Of a stretch of DNA of 64,000 nt, positions 1 through 7,974 are shown in pieces (position 1 is the first letter of the stretch; each line of letters begins with the position of its first letter). Below the pieces are notes generated by a model. It made no database searches. It had not been told where the DNA came from and saw only the letters and a program-made list of their open reading frames with translations. This stretch comes from Actinoallomurus sp048498315 (GTDB lineage Bacteria > Actinomycetota > Actinomycetes > Streptosporangiales > Streptosporangiaceae), in contig JBEHYF010000003.1 in the NCBI GenBank assembly GCA_048498315.1, positions 37,405 through 101,404 on the forward strand. The letters are read 5' to 3'. The position numbers were made by a program, and so were the translations under genes.

Positions 1-441
1 GAAGTGAGGCAGAACCTGCCCGGCTTTGAGAACTGCTATCTGCTCGATGTCGCCGAGCAGATGGGCGTCCGGCAGACGCGCCTGCTACAGGGCGAATATG
101 TCGTCACCAAGGACGACATCACCGCCCGGCGGCACTTCGCCGACTCCGTCGCCCGCGGTCGCGACTACTACACCCCCTACCGGGCGCTGCTTCCCCGCCA
201 GGTCGACCAGCTCCTGGTCGCGGGCCGCCACTACTCGGCCACGCCGGACGCGCAGCGGATCTCCCGCGAGATTCCGCCGTGCATGGCGATGGGACAGGCA
301 GCCGGCGTGGCGGCGGCGCTGGCCATCGACAAGGACGTGACGGTCCGGCAGGTCGATCCGGCTGCCATCCAGCGCGGGATGCGCGACCAGGGCGCCGACC
401 CCGGAGACGTACCAGCCCCTAACGCGGAGGTCGCAGTATGA
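1..441 (+). CDS. FAD-dependent oxidoreductase, C-terminal part (5' end outside window)
   Basis: This is the last ~146 residues of a flavoprotein that begins before the window. The stretch LLVAGRHYSATPDAQRISRE followed by CMAMGQAAGVAAALA is the conserved C-terminal FAD-contacting segment of the PF12831-type FAD oxidoreductases: a Gly-rich turn, then the helix that closes the FAD site. The substrate cannot be read from this part. The stop codon overlaps the start of the CoA transferase by 4 bp (ATGA), so it is translationally coupled and is the first visible gene of a seven-gene catabolic operon. It presumably oxidises an early intermediate before CoA activation (inference). Confidence 0.75.
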   Translation, partial: EVRQNLPGFENCYLLDVAEQMGVRQTRLLQGEYVVTKDDITARRHFADSVARGRDYYTPYRALLPRQVDQLLVAGRHYSATPDAQRISREIPPCMAMGQAAGVAAALAIDKDVTVRQVDPAAIQRGMRDQGADPGDVPAPNAEVAV

Positions 442-1616
442 GGCCGCTCGAAGGAATCACCGTCGTGGATTTCACACAGGTCTTCATGGGGCCGAGCTGT
501 ACCCAGCTGCTCGGTGACTACGGCGCGGACGTGATCAAGATCGAGCGTCCCGGCGTGGGAGACCTGTCCAGGAGCTCCATCCCCGACCGCGACGGCCTGG
601 ACAACCCGATCTTTCTGTCCATCAACCGCAATAAACGCAGCGTCAGTATTGACACGCGCCGCGAAGAGGGCAAGGAGGTCATATACCGCCTGGTCAAGGA
701 CGCCGATGTCGTCGTGAGCAACTTCAGGCCTGGCGTCATGGAACGGCTCGGCTTCGGCTACGAGCAGCTCCGCGAGGTAAATCCGCGCATCATCTGGGCG
801 TCGGGCAGCGGCTTCGGCGCCGAGGGTCCCTACAGCCACAAGGGCGGACAGGACGCCATCGCGCAGGCGTTCTCCGGCGTGATGTGGCGGCGCGCGTCGC
901 CCGACCTGCCGCTGTCGATTTACCCGACCACGCTGGCCGACTACACCACGGGCATGCACCTCATGCAGGGCATCCTGCTCGCCCTGCGTATGCGCGACCT
1001 GACGGGGGAGGGGCAGAAGGTGGAGGTCGCCATGTACGATTCGATGCTCCACATGCAGATGCAGGAAGCCTGCATGCAGCTCAACCGGGGCCGTGAAATC
1101 AACTGGGCGGCGATGCCGCTGAGCGGCGTCTTCACCACCACCGACGGCGCGATCTGTATCGTCGGCGCGTTCAAGGAGAATCCGCTACGCGATCTGTCCG
1201 AGGTCCTGGAGCTGGCGGAGGACCTCTCCCAGCGAGAGGAGTTCTCCACTCAGGAGGCGCAGCTCGCCAATCGCCCGCAGCTTCAGGCGATCTTCCGTGA
1301 GCGCTTCGCCACCAACACCACCGATCACTGGATCAAACGTCTTGAGGCGCAGGACATCTTGTGCGCTCCGGTCCGCACGATGGAGCAGACGCTGGCGGAC
1401 GAGCAGACCGTGGTGAACCGGATGATCCTGGAGATGGACCACCCGGTGGCGGGCGCCGTCAAAGCCCTGGCCGCGCCCATCAGGCTGTCGTATTCACCTT
1501 GCGAGGTGCGGCATGCGCCACCCCGCCTGGGCGAGCACAACGTCGAGGTGCTGACCGAGCACGGCTACTCGGCCGAGCAGATCGAGGCCCTCGTCGCGGC
1601 GGGAGTGCTGCGATGA
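438..1616 (+). CDS. CaiB/BaiF (class III) CoA transferase
   Basis: 392 aa, the normal length of family III CoA transferases, which move CoA from an acyl-CoA donor to a carboxylic acid through an aspartyl-CoA anhydride. The N-terminal start (PLEGITVVDFTQVFMGPSCT) and the GADVIKIERP segment are family hallmarks. The nucleophilic Asp is probably D139 in GGQDAIAQAFSG. The C-terminal segment (APRLGEHN-like PPRLGEHN) is also typical. The start ATG overlaps the upstream stop by 4 bp and the gene ends in the next ATGA overlap, so it is coupled on both sides. In this operon it probably activates a carboxylate as a CoA thioester for the following enoyl-CoA hydratase. The substrate is unknown. Confidence 0.9.
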   Translation: MRPLEGITVVDFTQVFMGPSCTQLLGDYGADVIKIERPGVGDLSRSSIPDRDGLDNPIFLSINRNKRSVSIDTRREEGKEVIYRLVKDADVVVSNFRPGVMERLGFGYEQLREVNPRIIWASGSGFGAEGPYSHKGGQDAIAQAFSGVMWRRASPDLPLSIYPTTLADYTTGMHLMQGILLALRMRDLTGEGQKVEVAMYDSMLHMQMQEACMQLNRGREINWAAMPLSGVFTTTDGAICIVGAFKENPLRDLSEVLELAEDLSQREEFSTQEAQLANRPQLQAIFRERFATNTTDHWIKRLEAQDILCAPVRTMEQTLADEQTVVNRMILEMDHPVAGAVKALAAPIRLSYSPCEVRHAPPRLGEHNVEVLTEHGYSAEQIEALVAAGVLR

Positions 1617-2392
1617 CAGTCCACTTCGAGATTGAGGACCACGTCGCCCGGGTTACCATCGATCGGCCGCACGTCCTCAACGCGGTGGACGAGGCGACCC
1701 ACCGCAAGCTCAGCGAAATCTGGCAACGCATCGAGGACGATCGCGACGTGCGGGTCGTGGTGGTGACCGGCGCGGGAGAAAAGGCCTTCTGCGTGGGCGC
1801 CGACATGTCCGCCGAAGCGATCGGCAAGACCGGGCTGCAGTACTGGGCCGATCTCGATCCCAACGGGTTCGGCGGCCTTTCGCTGCGTACGACGCTCGAC
1901 GTTCCGGTGATCGCCAGGGTGAATGGCTATGCGCTCGGCGGTGGCATGGAAATGGTGCTGGGCTGCGACATCGTGGTGGCGGCCGAGCACGCGCAGTTCG
2001 GGCTGACAGAGCCCCGCGTGGGACGCATTGCACTGGACGGTGGCGTGACCCAGCTGGTCCGCCGTGTGCCGTACAACCAGGCCATGGGGCTGCTGCTTAC
2101 CGGACGGCGTGCTCGCGCGGACGAGCTGGAGCGGATGGGGCTGGTCAACGAGGTGACCCCAGTGCGCGAGCTGGACGCTGCCGTGGATCGGTGGGTGGCC
2201 GACATCCTGGCCTGCTCCCCGCCCTCGCTGCGCGCCGTCAAGCAGATGGTGCAGCGCACAGCCCACTTGACCAGCCAGGAGGCGCGGGCGATACGGCTGC
2301 CGGCCCTCATGGAGGCCTTGGACAGCGAAGACAGTAAGGAAGGTGTTCGGGCCTTCCAGGAGAAGCGCAAGCCCGTCTGGAAAGGGCAGTGA
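1613..2392 (+). CDS. enoyl-CoA hydratase/isomerase (crotonase) family protein
   Basis: 259 aa, normal crotonase length. The oxyanion-hole segments are visible: KAFCVGADMSA near residue 60 and NGYALGGGMEMVLGCD near residue 105, followed by FGLTEPRVG, which carries the Glu usually catalytic in hydratases. The second active-site loop reads ALDGGVTQL where the classical enzyme has PGAGGTQRL, so hydratase, isomerase or hydrolase activity all remain possible. The start was set at the ATG overlapping the CoA transferase stop (ATGA). A longer reading frame extends upstream inside the CoA transferase, but the homology begins here. It likely acts on the CoA thioester made by the preceding gene. Confidence 0.88.
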   Translation: MTVHFEIEDHVARVTIDRPHVLNAVDEATHRKLSEIWQRIEDDRDVRVVVVTGAGEKAFCVGADMSAEAIGKTGLQYWADLDPNGFGGLSLRTTLDVPVIARVNGYALGGGMEMVLGCDIVVAAEHAQFGLTEPRVGRIALDGGVTQLVRRVPYNQAMGLLLTGRRARADELERMGLVNEVTPVRELDAAVDRWVADILACSPPSLRAVKQMVQRTAHLTSQEARAIRLPALMEALDSEDSKEGVRAFQEKRKPVWKGQ

Positions 2393-3264
2393 TGCTGCAG
2401 CCGGGTGTCTGGGGTGTCGTTGCGACACCTTTCATGGGGTCCACCTTCGACCTCGATGAACAGAGCCTCTCCAGGCTCGTCGAGCACTACGGGCGGGCCG
2501 GGGTCACCGGACTGACCGTGCTCGGCGTCTTCGGGGAGGCGGCGCAGCTGTCTACCGAGGAGAGGCGGGCCGTACTGGAGACCGTGGTCGACACGGTCGA
2601 CCTTCCGCTTGTGGTGGGAGCGACCTCGCTGGGCACCGCGCCGGTCGTCGAGGAGGTACGTCTCGCCCAGGAAGTGGCGGGCGAGCGGCTCGCAGGCGCG
2701 ATGGTCCAGGTGAACTCGCCGAACCCGCACGTCCTATCCAGACACCTGCGGGCCGTGCATGAGGCGACCGGAGCACGGCTGGTCGTGCAGGACTATCCGC
2801 TGGTCAGCGGTGTCGACATCAGCGCTGAGGCGCTGGCGGCAGCGCTGCGCGACCTGCCCTTCGTGGTCGCGGTGAAGGCGGAGGCGCCGCCGACGCCGGT
2901 GGCCGTGGCGACGCTGACGGCCGCGCTGGACGTTCCCGTCTTCGGCGGGCTCGGTGGGTTGGCCCTATTGGACGAGCTCGCCTGTGGTGCGGCGGGCGCG
3001 ATGACCGGTTTCTCCTTCCCGGAGGGGCTCGTCGCCTGCGTCGAGGCCTGGCGCACGGGTGGTTACCAGGCTGCCAGGGAGGCGTGGTTGCCCTACCTGC
3101 CACTGGTGAATTTCGAGCAGCAGGCCAGGATTGCGCTGGCCATCCGAAAGGAGTGCCTGCGCCGGCGCGGCTTCTTCCTGGAGTCCTCGGTACGTCCACC
3201 GGCCGCCTCCCTTCCCGAGTCGCTGCACGAGCAACTCGACCGGCACCTTACGGCGGTGCGCTGA
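2392..3264 (+). CDS. dihydrodipicolinate synthase-family aldolase/lyase
   Basis: About 290 aa with the DapA/NAL TIM-barrel pattern. The Schiff-base lysine is visible as K162 in VVAVKAEAP and the partner tyrosine as Y135 in VVQDYPL. The substrate-binding GTTGE motif of true DapA is replaced by GVFGE (residues 45-49), which removes the threonine pair DapA uses, so lysine biosynthesis is unlikely. A retro-aldol or dehydratase role on a 2-oxo acid in this catabolic operon is inferred. The start is ATG 2392, overlapping the previous stop; GTG 2389 is an equally coupled alternative. The downstream gene starts on the last base of this stop codon. Confidence 0.85.
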   Translation: MLQPGVWGVVATPFMGSTFDLDEQSLSRLVEHYGRAGVTGLTVLGVFGEAAQLSTEERRAVLETVVDTVDLPLVVGATSLGTAPVVEEVRLAQEVAGERLAGAMVQVNSPNPHVLSRHLRAVHEATGARLVVQDYPLVSGVDISAEALAAALRDLPFVVAVKAEAPPTPVAVATLTAALDVPVFGGLGGLALLDELACGAAGAMTGFSFPEGLVACVEAWRTGGYQAAREAWLPYLPLVNFEQQARIALAIRKECLRRRGFFLESSVRPPAASLPESLHEQLDRHLTAVR

Positions 3265-4024
3265 TGGATCTCGGACTGAAGGGAAGGACCGCCCTGGTCG
3301 GCGCGTCCACTGGCGGGCTCGGCGAGGCCACCGCTAGGGCGCTGGCCGCCGAGGGCGCTCGCGTGGTGGTGGCGGGCCGCAGAGGCGAGCGGGCCCGCGA
3401 GATCGCGGCACAGCTACCGGACGCGATCGGTGTCGAGGCCGACCTGCTGTCTGCCGACGGCGCCGAGCGGATGGTGGCCGTGGCGGGAGAAGTCGACATC
3501 CTCGTGCTCAATGGCCCGGGCCCCAGACCTGGCACCGCCGCCGCCGCGACCTCTGACGACGTGATGGAGGCTGTTGATGCGCTGCTCCTTCCGCACCAGC
3601 GGTTGATTTCGCTGATCCTGCCCGGCATGCGGTCCAGGGGCTGGGGTCGCATCCTGGCAATCGGATCGAGCGGCATCGTCGCCCCGCTACCGAACCTCGC
3701 GATGTCGAACCTGGGCAGGGCCGCGCTCGCCGGATACCTCAAGACGCTCGCCGCCGAGGTGGCCGCCGATAACGTCACGGTCAACCTGCTGCTGCCAGGG
3801 CGCATCGCACCGAGCGGGTCGCCGAGCTCGACGCGGCCGCCGCAGAGCGCGCGGGTACGTCGGTAGCCGAGGTCCAGGCGGCCTCGCGCGCCACCATACC
3901 CGCGGGCAGGTACGGCAGGCCGGAGGAGTTCGGCCGGGTCGCGGCCTTTCTCTGTAGCGAAATCGCCTCCTACGTCACCGGCGTCGCGCTGCGCTGCGAC
4001 GGCGGTCTCGTCCGAACCCTCTGA
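3264..4024 (+). pseudogene. SDR-family oxidoreductase interrupted by a single-base frameshift
   Basis: The first ~180 codons read as a short-chain dehydrogenase: nucleotide-binding GASTGGLGEATARAL, a central LVLNGPGP segment and VTVNLLLPGRIA. The frame then falls into RPPQSARVRR and stops at 3866. In the frame one base back, the expected SDR C-terminus continues to 4024, including VAELDAAAAERAGTSVAEV, GRYGRPEEFGRVAAFLCS and YVTGVALRCDGGL. A one-base deletion near 3806-3812 explains both. No slippery heptamer is visible, so programmed frameshifting is unlikely; a real mutation or an assembly error are the options. The usual YxxxK is replaced by SNLGR, as in a known divergent SDR subgroup. Operon spacing is intact on both sides. 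Confidence 0.8.
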
Positions 4025-4035
4025 ATGGAGCCCTC

Positions 4036-5433
4036 ATGACCACTGTCTTGAACCTCGTTGGGGGCGAGCGCGTCGGCGAACCCGAGCTTGCCAGGTACAA
4101 CCCCGCCGACCCCAGCGAGCTCGTGGCGGTGACGCCCGCCTCCGACGTCGTCGCCATGGACGCCGCCGTCTCGGCGGCCGAGGAGGCGCAAGGTGCGTGG
4201 GCGTCGCTGCCCGCGCCCGCGCGTGGCGCGGTCTTGCTCGACGCCGCTGACCTGCTGCGTTCCCGGCAGGTCCAGGTGGCCGAAGACGTGAACCGCGAGG
4301 AGGGCAAAACCCTCGCCGAGGCGATGGGCGAGGTCCGCCGCGCTATCGACGTGCTGCGCTTCTTCGGCTCGCTGGCCTGGCGAGCCTCCGGTGAGGTACT
4401 GCCGAGCGCTGTGCCGGGTACCACGATCTTCACCAGGCGGGAGCCCGTCGGCGTGGTCGGGCTCATCACCCCGTGGAACTTCCCGATCGCGATCCCCGCA
4501 TGGAAGATGGCCCCCGCTCTGGTGAGCGGCAACGCGGTGGTCATCAAGCCCGCCGAGCTCACCCCGCTGTCCCTGTACCACCTGAGCAATGCTCTCGTGG
4601 AGGCCGGGCTGCCCGCCGGAGTCCTGAATGTCGTGCACGGCAAGGGATCCGTCGTCGGCGACGCACTCGCCCAGGATCCGCGGGTGACGGCGCTCTCTTT
4701 CACCGGCTCGACCGCCGTGGGTTTGGGCCTGCACACGATCCTCAGCGAGCGCAGGGCCCGCGTGCAGCTTGAGATGGGCGGCAAGAACGCCTATCTCATC
4801 CTCGACGACGCCGACCCCTCGGCCGCCGCAAAGGTCGTCGCCGCAAGCGGCTTCGGCCTCACCGGTCAGGCATGCACCGCGACTTCGCGTGTGTACTGCA
4901 CGCCCGGTATCAAGGAGCCCTTCCTGGCCGCGCTCGCCAAAGAGGCCGAGGCCTTCACGACGGGGCCGGTGGTGAGCGAGCAGCAGCTCGCCACCGACCT
5001 GGCCGCGATCGAACAGGCCCGCGCCGAGGACGCCACGGTCGTTGCGGGCGGCGACGTGTCCTCCGGGCAGTTCCTCCGGCCTACCGTACTTACCGACCTG
5101 GCGCATGCCTCGCCGGTGGTGCGCGACGAAATCTTTGGACCTATCGTCGCCGTGCTGGGAGTGGATTCCTACGAGGAAGGGCTGGCCAGGGTCAACGACT
5201 CCAGGTACGGCCTGACCGCGGGCATCTGCACGCGCGACCTGACCGTCGCTCACCATTTCGCCGCGCACGTCAAGGTCGGCGTGGTCAAGGTCAACCGGCC
5301 GACCACGGGTCTGGACCTGAACGTGCCGTTCGGCGGGGTGAAGGACTCCTCATCCAACACCTTCAGGGAGCAGGGGACAGCGGCGCTGGACTTCTACACC
5401 TGGGGCAAGACCGTCTACCTGGGGCACGAATGA
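4036..5433 (+). CDS. NAD(P)-dependent aldehyde dehydrogenase
   Basis: 465 aa ALDH-superfamily enzyme that oxidises an aldehyde to a carboxylic acid. Visible motifs: TPWNFPIAIPAWKMAPAL (residues 145-162), the Rossmann loop FTGSTAVG, the general-base glutamate E246 in LEMGGKNAY, and the catalytic cysteine C280 in GLTGQACTATSR. The EIFGPIVAV and PFGGVKDSS segments lie towards the C-terminus. The usual family length is 480-500, so it is slightly compact. A GGAG about 7 bases before the ATG serves as ribosome binding site, 11 bases after the SDR stop; its own stop overlaps the next start by 4 bp. It presumably follows the SDR in an alcohol-aldehyde-acid sequence (inference). Confidence 0.92.
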   Translation: MTTVLNLVGGERVGEPELARYNPADPSELVAVTPASDVVAMDAAVSAAEEAQGAWASLPAPARGAVLLDAADLLRSRQVQVAEDVNREEGKTLAEAMGEVRRAIDVLRFFGSLAWRASGEVLPSAVPGTTIFTRREPVGVVGLITPWNFPIAIPAWKMAPALVSGNAVVIKPAELTPLSLYHLSNALVEAGLPAGVLNVVHGKGSVVGDALAQDPRVTALSFTGSTAVGLGLHTILSERRARVQLEMGGKNAYLILDDADPSAAAKVVAASGFGLTGQACTATSRVYCTPGIKEPFLAALAKEAEAFTTGPVVSEQQLATDLAAIEQARAEDATVVAGGDVSSGQFLRPTVLTDLAHASPVVRDEIFGPIVAVLGVDSYEEGLARVNDSRYGLTAGICTRDLTVAHHFAAHVKVGVVKVNRPTTGLDLNVPFGGVKDSSSNTFREQGTAALDFYTWGKTVYLGHE

Positions 5434-6440
5434 ACCTGCTCGCCCTGCCCAAGGCCGAGCTGCATCTGCATCTGGAAGGCGCGATACGCGCTTCCACCGC
5501 CGCCGAACTGGCCGACAAGTACGGCCTGCCCGTCCCATCTGGCGGGCCGTACGTCGGTTTGAGCGAGTTCGTAACCGCCTACGAGTGTGCCCGCGAGCTG
5601 ATCGGAGACCTGGACGATCTCCGTCGGGTCGCATGTGAGCTGGTCGATACCGCCACCTCACAGGGCGTCGTCTGGACCGAGGTGCACGTGTTCCCGTCGA
5701 CTTATGCCGGTAGGCTCGGCCCCGCCGAGGGCGTGCTGGAGGCGGTGCTCGACGGCCTGCGATCGGGCTCTTCAACGGTGAGTGGCGCAGGCGTCATCGT
5801 CGGCGTCAACCGCGGCTTGCCCCTGGAGGAGGCCGAGCGCTCCCTGGCCCTGGCCATCGCCTACCGCGACACGGGCGTGGTGGGGTTCGGGCTGGCGGGT
5901 GACGAGGCGCGGTTCCCGGCCTCGGTCTTCGCCGACGTGTTCGCCCGTGCCAGGGATGCGGGCCTCGTCGCCGTCCCGCACGGCGGCGAGGGCGCGGGTG
6001 CTGACAGCGTTCGCGCCTGTGTGGAGATGCTGGGTGCCCGGAGGGTGAACCATGGGGTCAGAGCCGCCGAGGAGCCGGCCTTGATCAGGGAGTTGGCCGA
6101 GAAGCAGATATGCCTCGACGTGTGCCCATCCTCCAACTTGCAGTTGCGGGTCGCTCCTTCCCTGGTCGAGCATCCGCTGCCTGTGCTCATGGCCGCCGGC
6201 GTGCCGGTGACCGTCAACAGCGACTGCCCGCTCTTTTTCGGTAGCACGCTGATCGAGGAGTACGACCTGGTCAGGCGCGGGCTTGACCTCGATGCCGCGG
6301 CGTTGGCCGGCATCGCGGAGACCTCGCTGCGCTTCAGCTCGTGCCCCGCCGACCGGCTCGAGCGGGCCATGGCGGACCTGGAGCGCTGGCGCGGCCAGGT
6401 TCACCCACCCGGGGATTTGACGACACGCCGAGGTGGGTGA
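5430..6440 (+). CDS. adenosine deaminase-like metal-dependent hydrolase with altered purine-site residue
   Basis: 336 aa amidohydrolase of the ADA family. Zn ligands H12/H14 are in AELHLHLEGA, H184 and the catalytic E187 in VPHGGEG, H208 in VNHGV, and the CPSSN motif is at 232-236. The SDDP-type metal/substrate motif reads NSDCP: the Zn-binding Asp (D265) is kept, but the second Asp, which in ADA contacts purine N7, is Cys266. The chemistry is therefore likely kept while the substrate is probably not adenosine. It closes a catabolic operon of CoA and aldehyde enzymes, which also argues against simple purine salvage. The start ATG overlaps the ALDH stop. Confidence 0.85.
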   Translation: MNLLALPKAELHLHLEGAIRASTAAELADKYGLPVPSGGPYVGLSEFVTAYECARELIGDLDDLRRVACELVDTATSQGVVWTEVHVFPSTYAGRLGPAEGVLEAVLDGLRSGSSTVSGAGVIVGVNRGLPLEEAERSLALAIAYRDTGVVGFGLAGDEARFPASVFADVFARARDAGLVAVPHGGEGAGADSVRACVEMLGARRVNHGVRAAEEPALIRELAEKQICLDVCPSSNLQLRVAPSLVEHPLPVLMAAGVPVTVNSDCPLFFGSTLIEEYDLVRRGLDLDAAALAGIAETSLRFSSCPADRLERAMADLERWRGQVHPPGDLTTRRGG

Positions 6441-6589
6441 CCGTCGGCGGCGCGCGGGCACCGGCGCGCGATCGGCGACGCCGGGTGCGAGGACCGCCGG
6501 GTGTCGGCGATCGGTCGGGGCACCGCCGACCCGGTGCTTTCACGCCGGCGTTCCCGGCCACGTCCAACGGACCTCGGTGCGTGCAGCGA

Positions 6590-7168
6590 TCAGTGGTCGC
6601 GGGCGTCGACGACCGGAATTCCGCCCAGATGGCGTACCTGGGCCAGCAGCGCGTCCAGGTCGGCGTCCGCGCCCGGCGGCAGTGTCACCGACCAGCGGAG
6701 CGTCGCGGCGCCCGGCACGCCCTCCAGCCGCAGCGCCAGCAGCTCCGGGCTCGGCGGCGGCAACGTGCGCGCCGCGTACTCGGCCGTCGGCAGGATGCTC
6801 AGATGCACTCCCGGCGTCCGGCGGCCGTGCGGCACGCCCTCGCGCCACACGACGGCCGCCGCCACGTCCGGCCAGGCCAGTCGGCGGTCCCGTGCCCGCG
6901 GCCGCGGCCACGCGGCCGGCAGCCGCACCTCACGCTCGTCCATCTCCAGCAGCGGGCGCCCGCTCGCCGCCCGGCCCGTGACCACGACCAGACGCCCGGC
7001 GAACAGCACCGTCCCGGCCGCGCCCACGGTGAGCAGGAGAATCCCGCCGAACGCGGGCAGCCCCCGCACGCCGCTCACCGCGAACGCCACCGACACCGCG
7101 AGCAGGACGGCCGCCCACGCCGCGGCCTTCACATCGTGCGGCCATGCCCGCTGCCGCACCGCGCGCAC
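6590..7168 (-). CDS. hypothetical membrane protein with two N-terminal helices
   Basis: 192 aa. Two hydrophobic segments (about residues 14-33 and 40-58) are followed by a soluble domain of ~130 residues rich in Arg, Pro and beta-type stretches. The layout resembles small actinobacterial membrane proteins with a PH-like domain, but I do not recognise the family. The start lies six bases downstream of the stop of the O-methyltransferase on the same strand, so the two are probably cotranscribed, divergently from sigE. No function can be assigned. The ~150 bp between this gene and the upstream operon (6441-6589) holds nothing I recognise. Confidence 0.6.
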   Translation of the reverse strand: MRAVRQRAWPHDVKAAAWAAVLLAVSVAFAVSGVRGLPAFGGILLLTVGAAGTVLFAGRLVVVTGRAASGRPLLEMDEREVRLPAAWPRPRARDRRLAWPDVAAAVVWREGVPHGRRTPGVHLSILPTAEYAARTLPPPSPELLALRLEGVPGAATLRWSVTLPPGADADLDALLAQVRHLGGIPVVDARDH

Positions 7169-7174
7169 GGGCCG

Positions 7175-7843
7175 TCAGCCGCTCTTCACGGCCGTGAGCA
7201 GGCCGTCGCCGACCGGCAGCAGCACCGGCGTGAGCCGGTCGTCGTCGCGCACCATCTTCTGCAGGCCGCGGATGGCCAGCGTGGCCGGCTCGCGGTTCGC
7301 CGGGTCGGCCACCCGGTCGTGCCACAGCGCGTTGTCGAACGCCATCACGCCGCCGGGCCGCAGCAGCCGAAGCGCCGCGCCCAGGTAATCGGGGTATTCC
7401 TGCTTGTCGGCGTCGCAGAACACCATGTCGTACGCGCCGTCGGTCAGGCGCGGCAGCACATCGAGGGCGCGCCCGGCGATGAGCCGCGCGCGCGAGGTGG
7501 GAAAGCCGGCCTCCGCGTACGCCTCGCGCGCCATGCGCTGGTGCGCGGGCTCGACGTCGACGGTCGTCAGCACGCCGTCGGGCCGCATGCCGCGCAGCAG
7601 CCAGATGCCGGACACACCGCACCCGGACCCGATCTCGACGACCGTGCGGGCGCTGATGGCCGCGGCCAGGAACCGCAGCGCCGCGCCCACGCTCGGGCCG
7701 ATGGGGGTCGCCCCGGCGTCTTCGCCGCGCCGCCGGGCGTTGCGCAGCGGTTCGTCCTCCGGGAGGTACTGCTCCACGTAGGCCAGGCTGGCCTTCACCG
7801 CGTCGATGACTTCCTCCTTGGGACGCACGAGCCTGCAGGGCAA
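7175..7843 (-). CDS. class I SAM-dependent O-methyltransferase next to sigE
   Basis: 222 aa member of the Methyltransf_3 (catechol/caffeoyl-CoA O-methyltransferase-like) family. The SAM-binding motif I is VVEIGSGCGVSGIWL near residue 68, the DVEPAH segment follows, and the metal-site motif is MVFCDADKQEY near residue 138, with FDNALWHDRV later. The methyl acceptor is unknown. A gene of this family sits divergently next to sigE in mycobacteria too (Rv1220c as I recall), which supports orthology of the whole locus. Its start lies only about 15 bp from the putative sigE promoter, so transcription in the two directions may be coupled. Confidence 0.88.
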   Translation of the reverse strand: MPCRLVRPKEEVIDAVKASLAYVEQYLPEDEPLRNARRRGEDAGATPIGPSVGAALRFLAAAISARTVVEIGSGCGVSGIWLLRGMRPDGVLTTVDVEPAHQRMAREAYAEAGFPTSRARLIAGRALDVLPRLTDGAYDMVFCDADKQEYPDYLGAALRLLRPGGVMAFDNALWHDRVADPANREPATLAIRGLQKMVRDDDRLTPVLLPVGDGLLTAVKSG

Positions 7844-7858
7844 ACACTAGTACGGAGG

Positions 7859-7886
7859 GGGAACTCCGCCGCGTACCGTCACGTTC
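7859..7886 (+). promoter_or_regulatory. putative ECF-type (SigE-like) promoter of sigE
   Basis: GGGAAC at 7859-7864 is followed after 17 bases by CGTT (7882-7885). This matches the GGAAC-N16/17-CGTT pattern recognised by SigE/SigH-like ECF factors in actinobacteria. A start site near 7893 would give a leader of 40-80 bases before the sigE start codons. An ECF sigma gene with such a site in front is usually autoregulated; that is inference from pattern only. Confidence 0.55.
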
Positions 7887-7974
7887 TTCAGGAGGGCGCG
7901 GTGACGGGTAGGCGGGAGAGGAGAATCGGGGCAGTATGGCGGTGGCAGAACTCGTACGGGAAAGGGGAGCGTCG

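Noticed and set aside
2392..3264. Lysine-pathway dihydrodipicolinate synthase (dapA)
   Set aside because: The GTTGE motif is replaced by GVFGE and the gene lies in a catabolic operon, so only the family assignment is kept.
3800..3815. Programmed -1 ribosomal frameshift in the SDR gene
   Set aside because: No X-XXY-YYZ slippery heptamer and no obvious downstream stem; a simple indel explains the data.
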